Below are positions 1 to 6,725 of a stretch of 10,558 nucleotides of DNA, in pieces; the stretch's first letter is position 1, and each line of letters starts with the position of its first letter. The translations under genes and the position numbers were made by a program. Location of the stretch: NCBI GenBank assembly GCA_947474445.1, contig CANJJY010000129.1, positions 1 through 10,558 on the forward strand. The letters run 5' to 3'. This DNA is from Oligoflexaceae bacterium (GTDB lineage Bacteria; Bdellovibrionota_B; Oligoflexia; Oligoflexales; Oligoflexaceae). The notes under the pieces were generated by a model that was given only the letters and a program-made list of their open reading frames with translations, was not told the DNA's origin and did no database searches.

Positions 1-855
1 CAAGACCCCTAGATAGAAGGAGCGAGGTGATATGCGAGGCGCCTTTTTGTCTCGAACCAGAGGCCCTTTTTCGAGTCGATAGCTCTTCCAGAGGAGCGGG
101 AGTTGATTCCAAAGGAACCAATACACATACTCGGCCATCTGCACATTCTCGCGTGTCCCCAGAATCTCGAGCACTTTGAAGCGCGCCTGCTCTTTGGCAT
201 CATACTGAAACCGCGTCACGCAATCGACGTAAAAATGGGTGCAAAGGATGCTGCAGATTGAAGCTTGGTGGGCGGGTATTACCTTCTTGTCATGCTGAAT
301 CACTACGTAAGTGTAAGCTTGCGATGCGCCTTCTTGAAAAGCATCAAACTGATGGCGCGCGCACAGCTCCCGCGCTCTCTCCATCGCGAGACTGGCTTCA
401 TGAGTCTCGGCCGAGGTCGCGAGAGACAAGAGCTTCTCGACGCGTCTCAGCACGCGTTCTTGCTCCTCAGTCAATCGCCGATGCTGCTGCATCGCGGTCT
501 GTGGATCGATTTCAATATGGGCATGTCGCGCCCAAGGAGCTACGCCGAGGCGCTCGCAAGCGCTTTGAAAGCTCGGTCCATGAGCCGTGTCCCGTTCAGC
601 GTCGCCGGCGAGCATGTGGGCCATCTCGTGTTTGAGGACTTCCAGGACGACGTCCCAAGAATGTTCCAAGATGAGATGGATGCTAATCGTCAGCGTCTGC
701 AGAGTAGGATCGTAGGTCCCATAGCGGGACCGACTATCGCTCAGTTGAATGTGAGGGCGGGGCAGTTTCACGCGATAATAGAGGGCCGTTTCGTCAAACT
801 CTCGGTATAATTGAAGCGTCCACAGGCTGGCTGTTTGGGCCTTTGCTTCATGCAT
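1..855 (-). CDS. SprT-like zinc metallopeptidase with DUF2786 domain, 3' end off window
   Basis: The minus strand reads open from an ATG at 855 to the left edge, giving 285 residues with no stop, so the C-terminus is missing. The start has GGGAGAGG about 9 bases upstream. Residues 76-80 read HEMAH, an HExxH zinc site, and H92 begins HGPSF about 12 residues on. That is the spacing of the third zinc ligand in SprT-like peptidases. Residues about 132-171 carry the DUF2786 pattern (EKLLSLA, then HEA, then ARELCARH). The part after about residue 185 (YVVIQHDKK onward, then the region around EILGTRENVQMAEYVY) resembles the segment that usually follows DUF2786. SprT-family proteins act on DNA-bound or misfolded proteins in other organisms; the substrate here is unknown. 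The receiver-domain gene lies 102 bases upstream on the same strand and could share a transcript. Domain assignment is from motif recognition only. Confidence 0.82.
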   Translation of the reverse strand, partial: MHEAKAQTASLWTLQLYREFDETALYYRVKLPRPHIQLSDSRSRYGTYDPTLQTLTISIHLILEHSWDVVLEVLKHEMAHMLAGDAERDTAHGPSFQSACERLGVAPWARHAHIEIDPQTAMQQHRRLTEEQERVLRRVEKLLSLATSAETHEASLAMERARELCARHQFDAFQEGASQAYTYVVIQHDKKVIPAHQASICSILCTHFYVDCVTRFQYDAKEQARFKVLEILGTRENVQMAEYVYWFLWNQLPLLWKSYRLEKGPLVRDKKAPRISPRSFYLGVL

Positions 856-929
856 GTCGCTCGACCTCTCCCGACTGAACAAAGTGGGACAAAAAGTTTC
901 GCGCTCTCATGCGTCAGAGTAGACGAGTT

Positions 930-949
930 GGAGCGGGAATGCCGGCTCC
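930..949. other. Short hairpin between receiver gene and SprT-like gene
   Basis: GGAGCGGG and CCGGCTCC form an 8-base stem with one G-G mismatch around an AATG loop. It begins 9 bases after the stop of the receiver-domain gene when read on the minus strand. No T-run follows on either strand, so it is not a convincing intrinsic terminator. It could stabilise an mRNA end or be incidental. Confidence 0.3.
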
Positions 950-957
950 ATTCTGCC

Positions 958-1380
958 TTAAGTCCGCTGAGCTGTCTCGACCAAACGCTCGATTCCCGAC
1001 CAAGGCGGGAGAGGTATCATACCAAGCGCGGTAAAGAAGATGGATTCAAGGTCGTGGTCTTTCCGCAGAAAGGATCGTACCCGCCAGCACCGCGCTTCTT
1101 CGCGGCTCAATTGGCGATTCAAGCCCCCGACGAGCAGGGTCGGCACCTGGGGAAACGCTCTCTCGAGATAGCTGCTCATTTCAACTTGGGGCATGGTTTC
1201 AAAATCACAGACGAAGATCGCAGCATCGTAGCGGGTGACGATACCTTTCTCGGGGATCGTCTCAAAAAGGTCGAGTCTTACATTCCATCGCCGCGCGCAT
1301 TGCTGCATGGCAAAAGCGAAGGATGGGTCGCGATGCACGAGAAGAATGCGGGGTTTATCGAGACTTACGGGCAGTAGCAT
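958..1380 (-). CDS. Divergent stand-alone receiver-domain protein
   Basis: This 140-residue protein starts at the ATG at 1380, which has AGAGG 5 bases upstream. An in-frame upstream ATG at 1440 would add 20 residues and is less well supported. The whole protein is one receiver-like (REC) fold. Strand 1 is PRILLVHRD (residues 10-18), where the acidic pair is reduced to D18 with H16 in the other position. Strand 3, AAIFVCD, ends at D59, the expected phospho-acceptor. The strand-5 motif FLRKD supplies K107, the expected conserved lysine. The Ser/Thr normally at the end of strand 4 appears to be replaced by Gly (LLVGG, 82-86). No output domain follows. A signalling or scaffold role by protein contact is an inference, and phosphorylation may be impaired. 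It sits just upstream of the SprT-like gene and may be co-transcribed with it. Confidence 0.7.
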   Translation of the reverse strand: MLLPVSLDKPRILLVHRDPSFAFAMQQCARRWNVRLDLFETIPEKGIVTRYDAAIFVCDFETMPQVEMSSYLERAFPQVPTLLVGGLNRQLSREEARCWRVRSFLRKDHDLESIFFTALGMIPLPPWSGIERLVETAQRT

Positions 1381-1753
1381 AATAACCTCTATTAATCTTT
1401 GGATGTGATGCATCTCTAAAAAATAAGCGTCGGAATTCAAGGTATCGATCCACTGGGAACCTGGCGCTCATTGTTTAGAAATGTGTGCCCTTGCACCTAA
1501 GAAAAACTATCGCATTCTCCCCCTCATTACTTGAGCGAATAAATCGGTGGGGCCAGCGTGGATGTGCAAAATTTAACTAAATAGCTATGTCTATTGGGAA
1601 TTGAGGTGTCGATAAAGTTTACGAAGTATTCATGCTGAAGAATAATTAGGAAAGAAAATGAGGCGGCCTTGCAGAATTGCTGGGAAGAGTGTGAAACCGA
1701 TACCTCGCGTATGGTTTCATGTCCTCCTCGATCGAGCGGATCGGGGACAGGGT
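1381..1753. other. Intergenic stretch without a supported gene
   Basis: This 373-base interval separates thiL from the receiver-domain gene, both on the minus strand. Its middle (about 1490-1640) is more AT-rich than the neighbouring genes, as expected for a promoter region serving the minus-strand receiver gene, but I cannot name convincing -35 and -10 boxes. It holds a small GTGC/GCAC hairpin near 1484-1495 and a longer stem at 1693-1718. Reading frames here are short or antisense to thiL and lack family motifs. I see no tRNA cloverleaf. Confidence 0.5.
1693..1718 (-). terminator. Candidate stem-loop downstream of thiL
   Basis: GAAACC pairs with GGTTTC, and inside it ATAC pairs with GTAT around a CTCGC loop. 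One unpaired G bulges on one side, giving 10 base pairs. It lies about 36 bases beyond the thiL stop on the minus strand, a usual terminator position. No proper T-tract follows, so it may instead be a transcript-end stabiliser or part of a Rho-dependent end. Confidence 0.35.
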
Positions 1754-2662
1754 CTACACACCGTGCTCGTATCCACGGGTCTTGATCACGTCCAAGGTTC
1801 CCCCCACCCCTTCCCAGGCCAGGCCTTGCCCCTGCGTCATACGCCCGATAGGAAAACACGGCAGCTGGTCTCCGCTCGGCAGTCGCCTCGCTTCATCAGG
1901 GGAGATGGTGAAGCACAGTTCGAAATCTTCCCCATCGCTCAGAGCCTGAGTCAAGGCCACCTCCCGGTCAATCGCCCGAAGCGAAGATCGAAGAGGAATC
2001 TGATCCCGCTGGAGACAGGCCCTCAAGCCGCTCTGTTCGCAGATAAGCCGCAGATCTTTCCCGAGACCATCGGACAGATCGATCATGCTGTTGATCTTTA
2101 CGCGATCGAGCAATTCCTTGGCTTCATTCAGGCGGGGCGTGAAACGCAGATGATGACCAGTCGCGTAGCTATCGCCCAGAGGGCCCGTGACATAGATTAC
2201 ATCGCCCAGCTGGGCCCCCGAGCGCGTGATCGCCCCGCGGGGGTGACTGTGACCGATGACCGTCACAGAAATCGCAAAAGGACCATCCCACACGTTGGTA
2301 TCCCCGCCCGCGATCGCCACGTGATAGCGTTCGGCCAAGCGATTGATACCCTCATAAAGAGAATCGAGAAAAGCCGCGTTGTTGAGCGAACGCGGTAAGG
2401 CGAGACCTACATAGGCGCTCGAAGCCCGCCCGCCCATAGCGGCGATGTCGCTGAGATTGACGGCCAAGGCCTTGTGTCCCAAGAGGGCAGGATCGGTATC
2501 TTTAACAATGAAATGGACTCCATCCAAGAGCATATCTTTGCAGACCAGGGTGGAACCCTTGTAAGGAGCTAACACGGCTGCATCGTCACCGATCCCTAGG
2601 ATGATCTCTTCGTGGGTCGGGCAAGCCGCTTGCAGGCGTTGGATGATGTCGGTTTCTTTCAT
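1754..2662 (-). CDS. thiL: Thiamine-monophosphate kinase ThiL
   Basis: ThiL uses ATP to phosphorylate thiamine monophosphate to thiamine diphosphate, the last step of cofactor synthesis, in the cytoplasm (EC 2.7.4.16). The 302-residue product is close to the usual length, and the family motifs appear in order: GIGDDAAV (23-30), D44 and D48 in the DMLLDGVHF stretch, NLSDIAAMG (69-77), GGDT (119-122), IDLSDG (194-199) and DGEDFEL (243-249). The aspartates are the expected metal and phosphate ligands. The start chosen is the ATG at 2662, preceded by GGGAGGA 7 bases upstream inside the end of gluQ. A TTG one codon earlier is less likely. The gluQ stop and this ATG overlap in TGATG, indicating translational coupling. 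No other thiamine gene is visible nearby, and no TPP riboswitch is seen upstream of the pair. Confidence 0.96.
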   Translation of the reverse strand: MKETDIIQRLQAACPTHEEIILGIGDDAAVLAPYKGSTLVCKDMLLDGVHFIVKDTDPALLGHKALAVNLSDIAAMGGRASSAYVGLALPRSLNNAAFLDSLYEGINRLAERYHVAIAGGDTNVWDGPFAISVTVIGHSHPRGAITRSGAQLGDVIYVTGPLGDSYATGHHLRFTPRLNEAKELLDRVKINSMIDLSDGLGKDLRLICEQSGLRACLQRDQIPLRSSLRAIDREVALTQALSDGEDFELCFTISPDEARRLPSGDQLPCFPIGRMTQGQGLAWEGVGGTLDVIKTRGYEHGV

Positions 2663-3561
2663 CAAAAAAGTCCTCCCAAATCGCGAGCCGCGATCGGCTG
2701 CTCTGCAGATAAAAGTCCCACGGTGTGAGCCGCAAGTCCAAGGACTTCGGCCGGAGTATAGCCGGAAGCGCGCAAAGTGCGAAGCGCTGTTGAACCAAAG
2801 CGCTTGGACAACTTTTGCCCGGTCTCATCAACGATGAGAGGATGATGCAGGAGATAGGGGGGTGTAGGCCTCCCGAGCAGCTCGGCGAGCTGGCGCTGAC
2901 GACCGCAGGCATCGAGCAGATCCGTGCCACGGATGATGAGATCGATTTCTTCTTCCGCATCATCGACCGTGACGCAGAAGTGATAGGTCCAGCTTCCGGC
3001 CCGTTCTCGCAGGAGTAGATCGCCGCACTGAAGACTCGGCGTTTGTTCTTGGGCCCCTTGCATGAGGTCGTCAAACACAAAAGTCTGAGGAGGAAGGTGC
3101 AGGCGCAAACCCGCCCCTCCCGGCGTCAGTTCGGTGGTGGCATGAATCCGCTGCGAGCGACAATAACCATCATAAAAGAGTTCAGAACGCGGCGGTTCTC
3201 GGGTCAAGCGCTCTGCAATCGCTTTACGACTGCAGGTGCAGGCGTATACTTCCGCCTTTTGCTCGAGAGAGGCGAGTGCCGCCACATAGCGCTGGGGGTG
3301 ATCGCTTTGGATCGAGCTTTCCGTCGTCGCATCGATCAGCTGCAGCCACTCGAGGTCTTCCACCAGAGCCGCGGTAAATTCTGGTCGACAGCGTTGTGCG
3401 TCGTGGTCTTCTATCCGCAGGAGGACGTGCCCTTGCCGCGCTTGAGCGATTCCCCAGACATAAAGGGCCGATGCTACGTGACCGAGATGAAGGTAGCCGG
3501 TTGGGCTCGGGGCAAAACGCGTGCGAAGCCCTAGGGGCAGCTTCTCGAGGTTTTGTCGCAA
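2662..3561 (-). CDS. gluQ: Glutamyl-Q tRNA(Asp) synthetase GluQ
   Basis: GluQ attaches glutamate to the queuosine base at the wobble position of tRNA(Asp); it is a truncated paralogue of glutamyl-tRNA synthetase without an anticodon-binding domain. With the TTG start at 3561 the protein has 299 residues, the normal size. The class I signatures are present: RFAPSPTG (15-22) leading into HLGH (25-28, the HIGH motif) and KLSKR (250-254, the KMSKS motif). C108, C110, Y130 and C134 match the zinc site known in E. coli YadB. RIEDHD (49-54) and the IIRGTDLL stretch also fit the family. No ATG exists in frame near the N-terminus, and the TTG has no good ribosome site, so the start is uncertain. The frame extends open to a TTG at 3723. 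A well-placed ATG with a ribosome site lies at 3664 in another frame (see findings). The last base overlaps the thiL start. Confidence 0.93.
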   Translation of the reverse strand: MRQNLEKLPLGLRTRFAPSPTGYLHLGHVASALYVWGIAQARQGHVLLRIEDHDAQRCRPEFTAALVEDLEWLQLIDATTESSIQSDHPQRYVAALASLEQKAEVYACTCSRKAIAERLTREPPRSELFYDGYCRSQRIHATTELTPGGAGLRLHLPPQTFVFDDLMQGAQEQTPSLQCGDLLLRERAGSWTYHFCVTVDDAEEEIDLIIRGTDLLDACGRQRQLAELLGRPTPPYLLHHPLIVDETGQKLSKRFGSTALRTLRASGYTPAEVLGLAAHTVGLLSAEQPIAARDLGGLF

Positions 3562-3671
3562 CGAAGGTAAAATGACGAACTCCCCAATCTTTAAAGCTTT
3601 GATTCTGAGGATATTCGCAAAGAGAGACAAGCTGAACTTCGATGGTATGCAGCCGCAAAACCATAATGTTG

Positions 3672-3677
3672 TCCTTT
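3672..3677 (-). promoter_or_regulatory. Ribosome binding site of a possible true gluQ start
   Basis: On the minus strand AAAGGA stands 7 bases before an ATG at 3664-3662. This is the best initiation signal upstream of gluQ, but the ATG opens a frame one base out of register with the gluQ catalytic core. The pair may mark the real start of gluQ before a one-base indel, or a short overlapping frame. Confidence 0.5.
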
Positions 3678-3832
3678 CTTGCGAGTCACCGGTAAGAACC
3701 CTGTTTATTCTTCTTTCTCGCAATTTTGGCTACATCTTTAAGGCGGGGCTCAAGTAGGGTGAGTTCAAGCTTCTGCCCTGAGAAGCGTTCCCCCTGTTGT
3801 TGGACTTATTTGAACTGAAGTGGAGCCCCTAG

Positions 3833-5425
3833 ATGACACGATTCCATCAGAGAAAACGACTATCCCTTACGAATTTTCGGAGCAAACCGCTCACCATTGT
3901 GGGTATTTGCTTGGCCCTGGGCCTCGCTTGTACCTCCAAGTCGGGTAAGAGCGGCAGTGGCAGTGATGTGTTCTATTCGGAAGACGGGACTGTAGCGAGT
4001 ACAACAGGGACGACCTTTACTTCGACTCGATCGTGGGATGAGGGGCAGGAGTTCCGGCTCGGCGATGGTTACGACAATCTATCGGGTGAAAGGCGCCGAA
4101 CCTGCCTCGATACCGAAACTCCAGGCAAGGCCATTCTGCGCGGCCGTAATCTCAACTCGATGACCTCTGACTTTCAAGTCGTCCAATCGAAAGAAGATTT
4201 GGCGAAGAAGTTGAACGTCGTCGTCAACGCTGAAGTATCGGGTTCCTACGGCGTCTATTCGGGAAGTGCTTCAACTAAGAACGACATTACGAAGAACACC
4301 AGTTTCAACGAACGTTCCATCGTCGGGATCATGAGTATGGTGTATTCGGCTCAGACGATGAGCGTTGATCTTGATGAAGATCCCTTAAGCCCGACGGCCG
4401 CAGCTCTGCTGGCTTCCGACACCAAGCGCTTTCGCCAGCGCTGCGGAGACTCCTACACCAAGTCTGTAACGACGGGAGCAGCCCTTTATCTGGTCGTCAA
4501 CATGGTGGCAAAAGAGTCTGATACTCTGAACAAACTGGTCAGCAATAGTTCGGTATCAGCCTCGATGTCGACGGTTTTCAGCGCTAAGGTGTCGACCGAC
4601 GTGACCAAGGAGCAGACTGATAAGTTGTCTAAATTCAACATCAGCGTGAAGTGCTACTCGGTCGGTATTTCGGTCGATGCCTGCGCCCAGTCGATGACCT
4701 CCATCGACCCTACGGACGTATCGACTTTTTTGAGCTTTATCGCCACCACGAGAAGTCAATTCGCAGCTAGTGCCAGTGGTACAGATCGCAAGTTGCTCGT
4801 CGCCATCGATGAGCATTTCGATAACTATCCCAAGCCCATCGCGGCGGCCGATAAGAAATTGAGTGAAGTCTTCTTCGACGTGACCCCGCAGCGTGCCATC
4901 ATAAAGGACCTCCTGTCGAAAGATAATGAGATCAATTACTTGTGCAATGTAGAGCTCTACAACAACTGCGACGAAGTCAGAAATGACTTGGCGAAGCAGA
5001 TGGAATTCTGCGCGCGCCAGGAACTGTGGCCCGATTGCGACCCATCCTTAGTCGATTTGAACAAGATGAAGGCGAATGCAAGCAAAGGAACAATCGGTAA
5101 AGTCGTCATGTGGGAAGATTACCTAAGAGGTAGGCCGGGCAAGCACAATATCGTGATCGACTTTGATAAATCCAACAGTACAATCAAATTCCAAGAAAAC
5201 ACGATCTACAATTTTTCTGACTTTGGATTTGACAACGTGGCGAGTGGATTCCAATCATCGCTCGCACAGGGCTATCAAATGCGCGTGTTTGAAGACGCCG
5301 ATGGCGAAGGAAAATGCTACATGGTTGGTTCCTACGACACGCGAATCTTCAGCTTCGGTAACTTTAACGACAAGGCTTCGTCCTTCCGTCTTGAAAAGGT
5401 CGGGGCTTATCCATCGAACTGCTAA
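3833..5425 (+). CDS. Exported MACPF-like protein with C-terminal betagamma-crystallin module
   Basis: 530 residues; the ATG has GGAG 8 bases upstream. A basic N-region is followed by a hydrophobic stretch (20-32) and C33, which suggests a lipoprotein signal. The lipobox GLAC is atypical because Gly, not Leu, is at -3. A Gly/Ser linker follows (37-44). In the core, residues 204-216 read C-G-D-S-Y-x6-G-A, the spacing of the MACPF signature (aromatic-G-[TS]-H-[FY]-x6-G-G) with several substitutions. Ser/Thr/Val-rich stretches flank it (about 130-160 and 237-262), as in the membrane-inserting clusters of MACPF/CDC pore formers. Residues about 371-402 carry four Cys. The C-terminus (about 423-520) looks like two Greek-key repeats: a poorer one with DNVASG (467-472) and a good one ending NDKASSFRL (512-520). 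NDKASS exactly fits the [ND][ND]xx[ST]S calcium motif. The role may be pore formation, adhesion or membrane binding; this is inferred. It stands alone between divergent gluQ and a strong terminator. Confidence 0.72.
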   Translation: MTRFHQRKRLSLTNFRSKPLTIVGICLALGLACTSKSGKSGSGSDVFYSEDGTVASTTGTTFTSTRSWDEGQEFRLGDGYDNLSGERRRTCLDTETPGKAILRGRNLNSMTSDFQVVQSKEDLAKKLNVVVNAEVSGSYGVYSGSASTKNDITKNTSFNERSIVGIMSMVYSAQTMSVDLDEDPLSPTAAALLASDTKRFRQRCGDSYTKSVTTGAALYLVVNMVAKESDTLNKLVSNSSVSASMSTVFSAKVSTDVTKEQTDKLSKFNISVKCYSVGISVDACAQSMTSIDPTDVSTFLSFIATTRSQFAASASGTDRKLLVAIDEHFDNYPKPIAAADKKLSEVFFDVTPQRAIIKDLLSKDNEINYLCNVELYNNCDEVRNDLAKQMEFCARQELWPDCDPSLVDLNKMKANASKGTIGKVVMWEDYLRGRPGKHNIVIDFDKSNSTIKFQENTIYNFSDFGFDNVASGFQSSLAQGYQMRVFEDADGEGKCYMVGSYDTRIFSFGNFNDKASSFRLEKVGAYPSNC

Positions 5426-5452
5426 TGCTTGAGAGCATGGCTAAGAATGCGG

Positions 5453-5483
5453 CGGCGGGAATCATCCCCCGCCGTTTTTTTTT
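5453..5483 (+). terminator. Intrinsic terminator of the MACPF-like gene
   Basis: CGGCGGG (5453-5459) and CCCGCCG (5468-5474) form a perfect 7-base GC stem with an 8-base loop, followed by nine T. It starts 28 bases after the stop at 5425. A smaller hairpin, ATGCT/AGCAT, lies at 5425-5438 just before it. Confidence 0.93.
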
Positions 5484-5611
5484 GAGCTTTCGGCTTTTGA
5501 TTGCGCTGCATCAGGCGCCAAGGCTAGATTCGTAGGCTTGAACGTGCAAGTCAGAGATGCCATTTCTGCATATAAGGGCTCTGCCAGCAGTCGACGAAAA
5601 AGGGAGCTCCC

Positions 5612-6673
5612 ATGCGGAAATATTGGCCAGTTTTACTCTCAATCGTTTTGATGGTGGCATCAGCCGGGGTTTTTAAAACCCTTTTGGATGCCGGAGCTTT
5701 TGATCGCGTCTGGGATCACCCCCTGCCTCATTGTCAGGTTTTGCCTGGTTTGGTGGGCACTGAAGATCTGGTTCAAATTCCCGGTACTCAGAAAGTGATC
5801 ATCAGCGCCAACGATCGGGCTCATATCAAACCCTGGAGCGCCAATGGACTTTACCTCTACGATCTGGAGCAAGCTTCGCGAGCCCCTGTTCTATTGAGTG
5901 GCAGCACTGGCCTGGCCTGGCATCCTCAGGGCTTGAGCGTGTGGAAAGAGGGAGAAGGGGAAGGCCAGCTCATTCGCGTGTTTGCCATCAATCATAGCGA
6001 TGGCAGCGACAAAGTCGAAGTGATGGATCTCAGGGGCGACGCTTTAATTCCCGTGCGCTCGATCGAATTTCCCGGCATCCGCACTCTCAATGCACTGGTC
6101 GCCATCGATAGCTCGAGCTTTTATGTCTCCCAGGACTTAGGCGCACAGACCAGCTACGGTCAGTTGCTCGAAAAATATCTACGCCTTCCTCACGGCAAGG
6201 TGTGGCTCCATCGCGATGGTAAAACCGAAGTCAGTGCTGAAGGCATCACTTTTCCCAACGGTCTCGCTCTCTCTCCTGATCAAAAATATCTATACGTCGC
6301 ATCAATGCTCGATCGAAGTCTTCTCGTCTTTGAACGAGATCCAGCTCGCCTCGCTTTGACTCTGAAAAATTCGATTTTTCTCGACACCGCGCCCGATAAT
6401 CTCAAATGGGCTCCCGATCAACGCCTATTGATTGGTTCGCAGCTGCATCTGCTCGATCTGGCCGCTTTCGCCGAAGATCCCCTCTCGCATCGCTCACCTT
6501 CGCAGGTGATTGCCGTAGGGGGCTTGCCTGATGCGGCTGTCATCGAAGAGATCTATAGCTCGACGGGAGAAATGTTCAGCGGTGTTTCCACGGGCCTTCA
6601 GGTCGGCAAATATTGGTTGATGGGGACAGGTTTTGGCGAAGGTTTGCTCGTGTGCGGTTCGGCGGAGGACTGA
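5612..6673 (+). CDS. Paraoxonase/arylesterase-family six-bladed beta-propeller protein
   Basis: 353 residues; the ATG has AGGGAG 6 bases upstream. Residues 5-21 form a hydrophobic signal or anchor, so the protein is probably periplasmic or inner-membrane-anchored. The rest aligns by eye with animal paraoxonases (PF01731), calcium-dependent lactonases and esterases. E51-D52 in GTEDL correspond to human PON1 E53-D54, N160 to N168, N216 in FPNGLALS to N224, and D262-N263 in PDNL to D269-N270. H128 in INH corresponds to H134. C41 and C348 correspond to the C42-C353 disulfide. Two differences stand out: Q106 in HPQGLS is where PON1 has catalytic H115, and A161 replaces the structural-calcium ligand D169. 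The catalytic calcium site thus looks intact but the His dyad is broken, so activity may be changed or lost. SMP-30/strictosidine-synthase-like propellers are the alternative family. It converges with the molybdenum enzyme operon; no functional tie is evident. Confidence 0.8.
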   Translation: MRKYWPVLLSIVLMVASAGVFKTLLDAGAFDRVWDHPLPHCQVLPGLVGTEDLVQIPGTQKVIISANDRAHIKPWSANGLYLYDLEQASRAPVLLSGSTGLAWHPQGLSVWKEGEGEGQLIRVFAINHSDGSDKVEVMDLRGDALIPVRSIEFPGIRTLNALVAIDSSSFYVSQDLGAQTSYGQLLEKYLRLPHGKVWLHRDGKTEVSAEGITFPNGLALSPDQKYLYVASMLDRSLLVFERDPARLALTLKNSIFLDTAPDNLKWAPDQRLLIGSQLHLLDLAAFAEDPLSHRSPSQVIAVGGLPDAAVIEEIYSSTGEMFSGVSTGLQVGKYWLMGTGFGEGLLVCGSAED

Positions 6674-6686
6674 AGAAAGCGGGGAG

Positions 6687-6719
6687 AAAAAGGCTCAAGG
6701 ATAAACCTTGAGCCTTTTT
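6687..6719. terminator. Bidirectional intrinsic terminator between convergent genes
   Basis: A perfect inverted repeat: GGCTCAAGG and CCTTGAGCC around an ATAAA loop, flanked by A-run on the left and T-run on the right. The pairing is 14 bases long when A-T pairs are counted. It sits 13 bases after the paraoxonase-like stop and 6 bases after the molybdopterin subunit's end, so it can stop transcription from both sides. Confidence 0.95.
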
Positions 6720-6725
6720 TGCAGC

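Noticed and set aside
265..810. Long plus-strand open frame of 181 codons
   Set aside because: It is antisense to the SprT-like/DUF2786 gene, whose motifs and ribosome site are clear; the plus-strand product shows no recognisable family pattern.
811..1377. Plus-strand open frame of 188 codons opposite the receiver gene
   Set aside because: It lacks a plausible start context, and its complement encodes a receiver fold with conserved Asp and Lys and a good ribosome site.
1527..1859. Minus-strand frame of 110 codons spanning the thiL end and the intergenic region
   Set aside because: It is out of frame with thiL, has no family motif, and its second half follows AT-rich non-coding sequence.
1658..2398. 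Plus-strand open frame of 246 codons with an AGGAAAG-like site before its ATG
   Set aside because: Most of it is antisense to thiL, which has all family motifs; its product is Arg/Pro-rich and looks like a mirrored high-GC frame.
3224..3664. Minus-strand frame of 146 codons as a separate gene
   Set aside because: Past about 3535 it only shadows gluQ in another frame and becomes Arg/Pro/Ser-rich. Its first part is kept only as a possible true gluQ N-terminus.
3762..3816. AGTTCAA/TTGAACT inverted repeat upstream of the MACPF-like gene as an operator
   Set aside because: The 7-base arms are 41 bases apart with no further symmetry; this is expected by chance in an intergenic region.
5538..5576. 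TTGAAC and TATAAG as a promoter for the paraoxonase-like gene
   Set aside because: The boxes are 27 bases apart, too far for a standard sigma-70 promoter, and no better -35 lies at the right distance.
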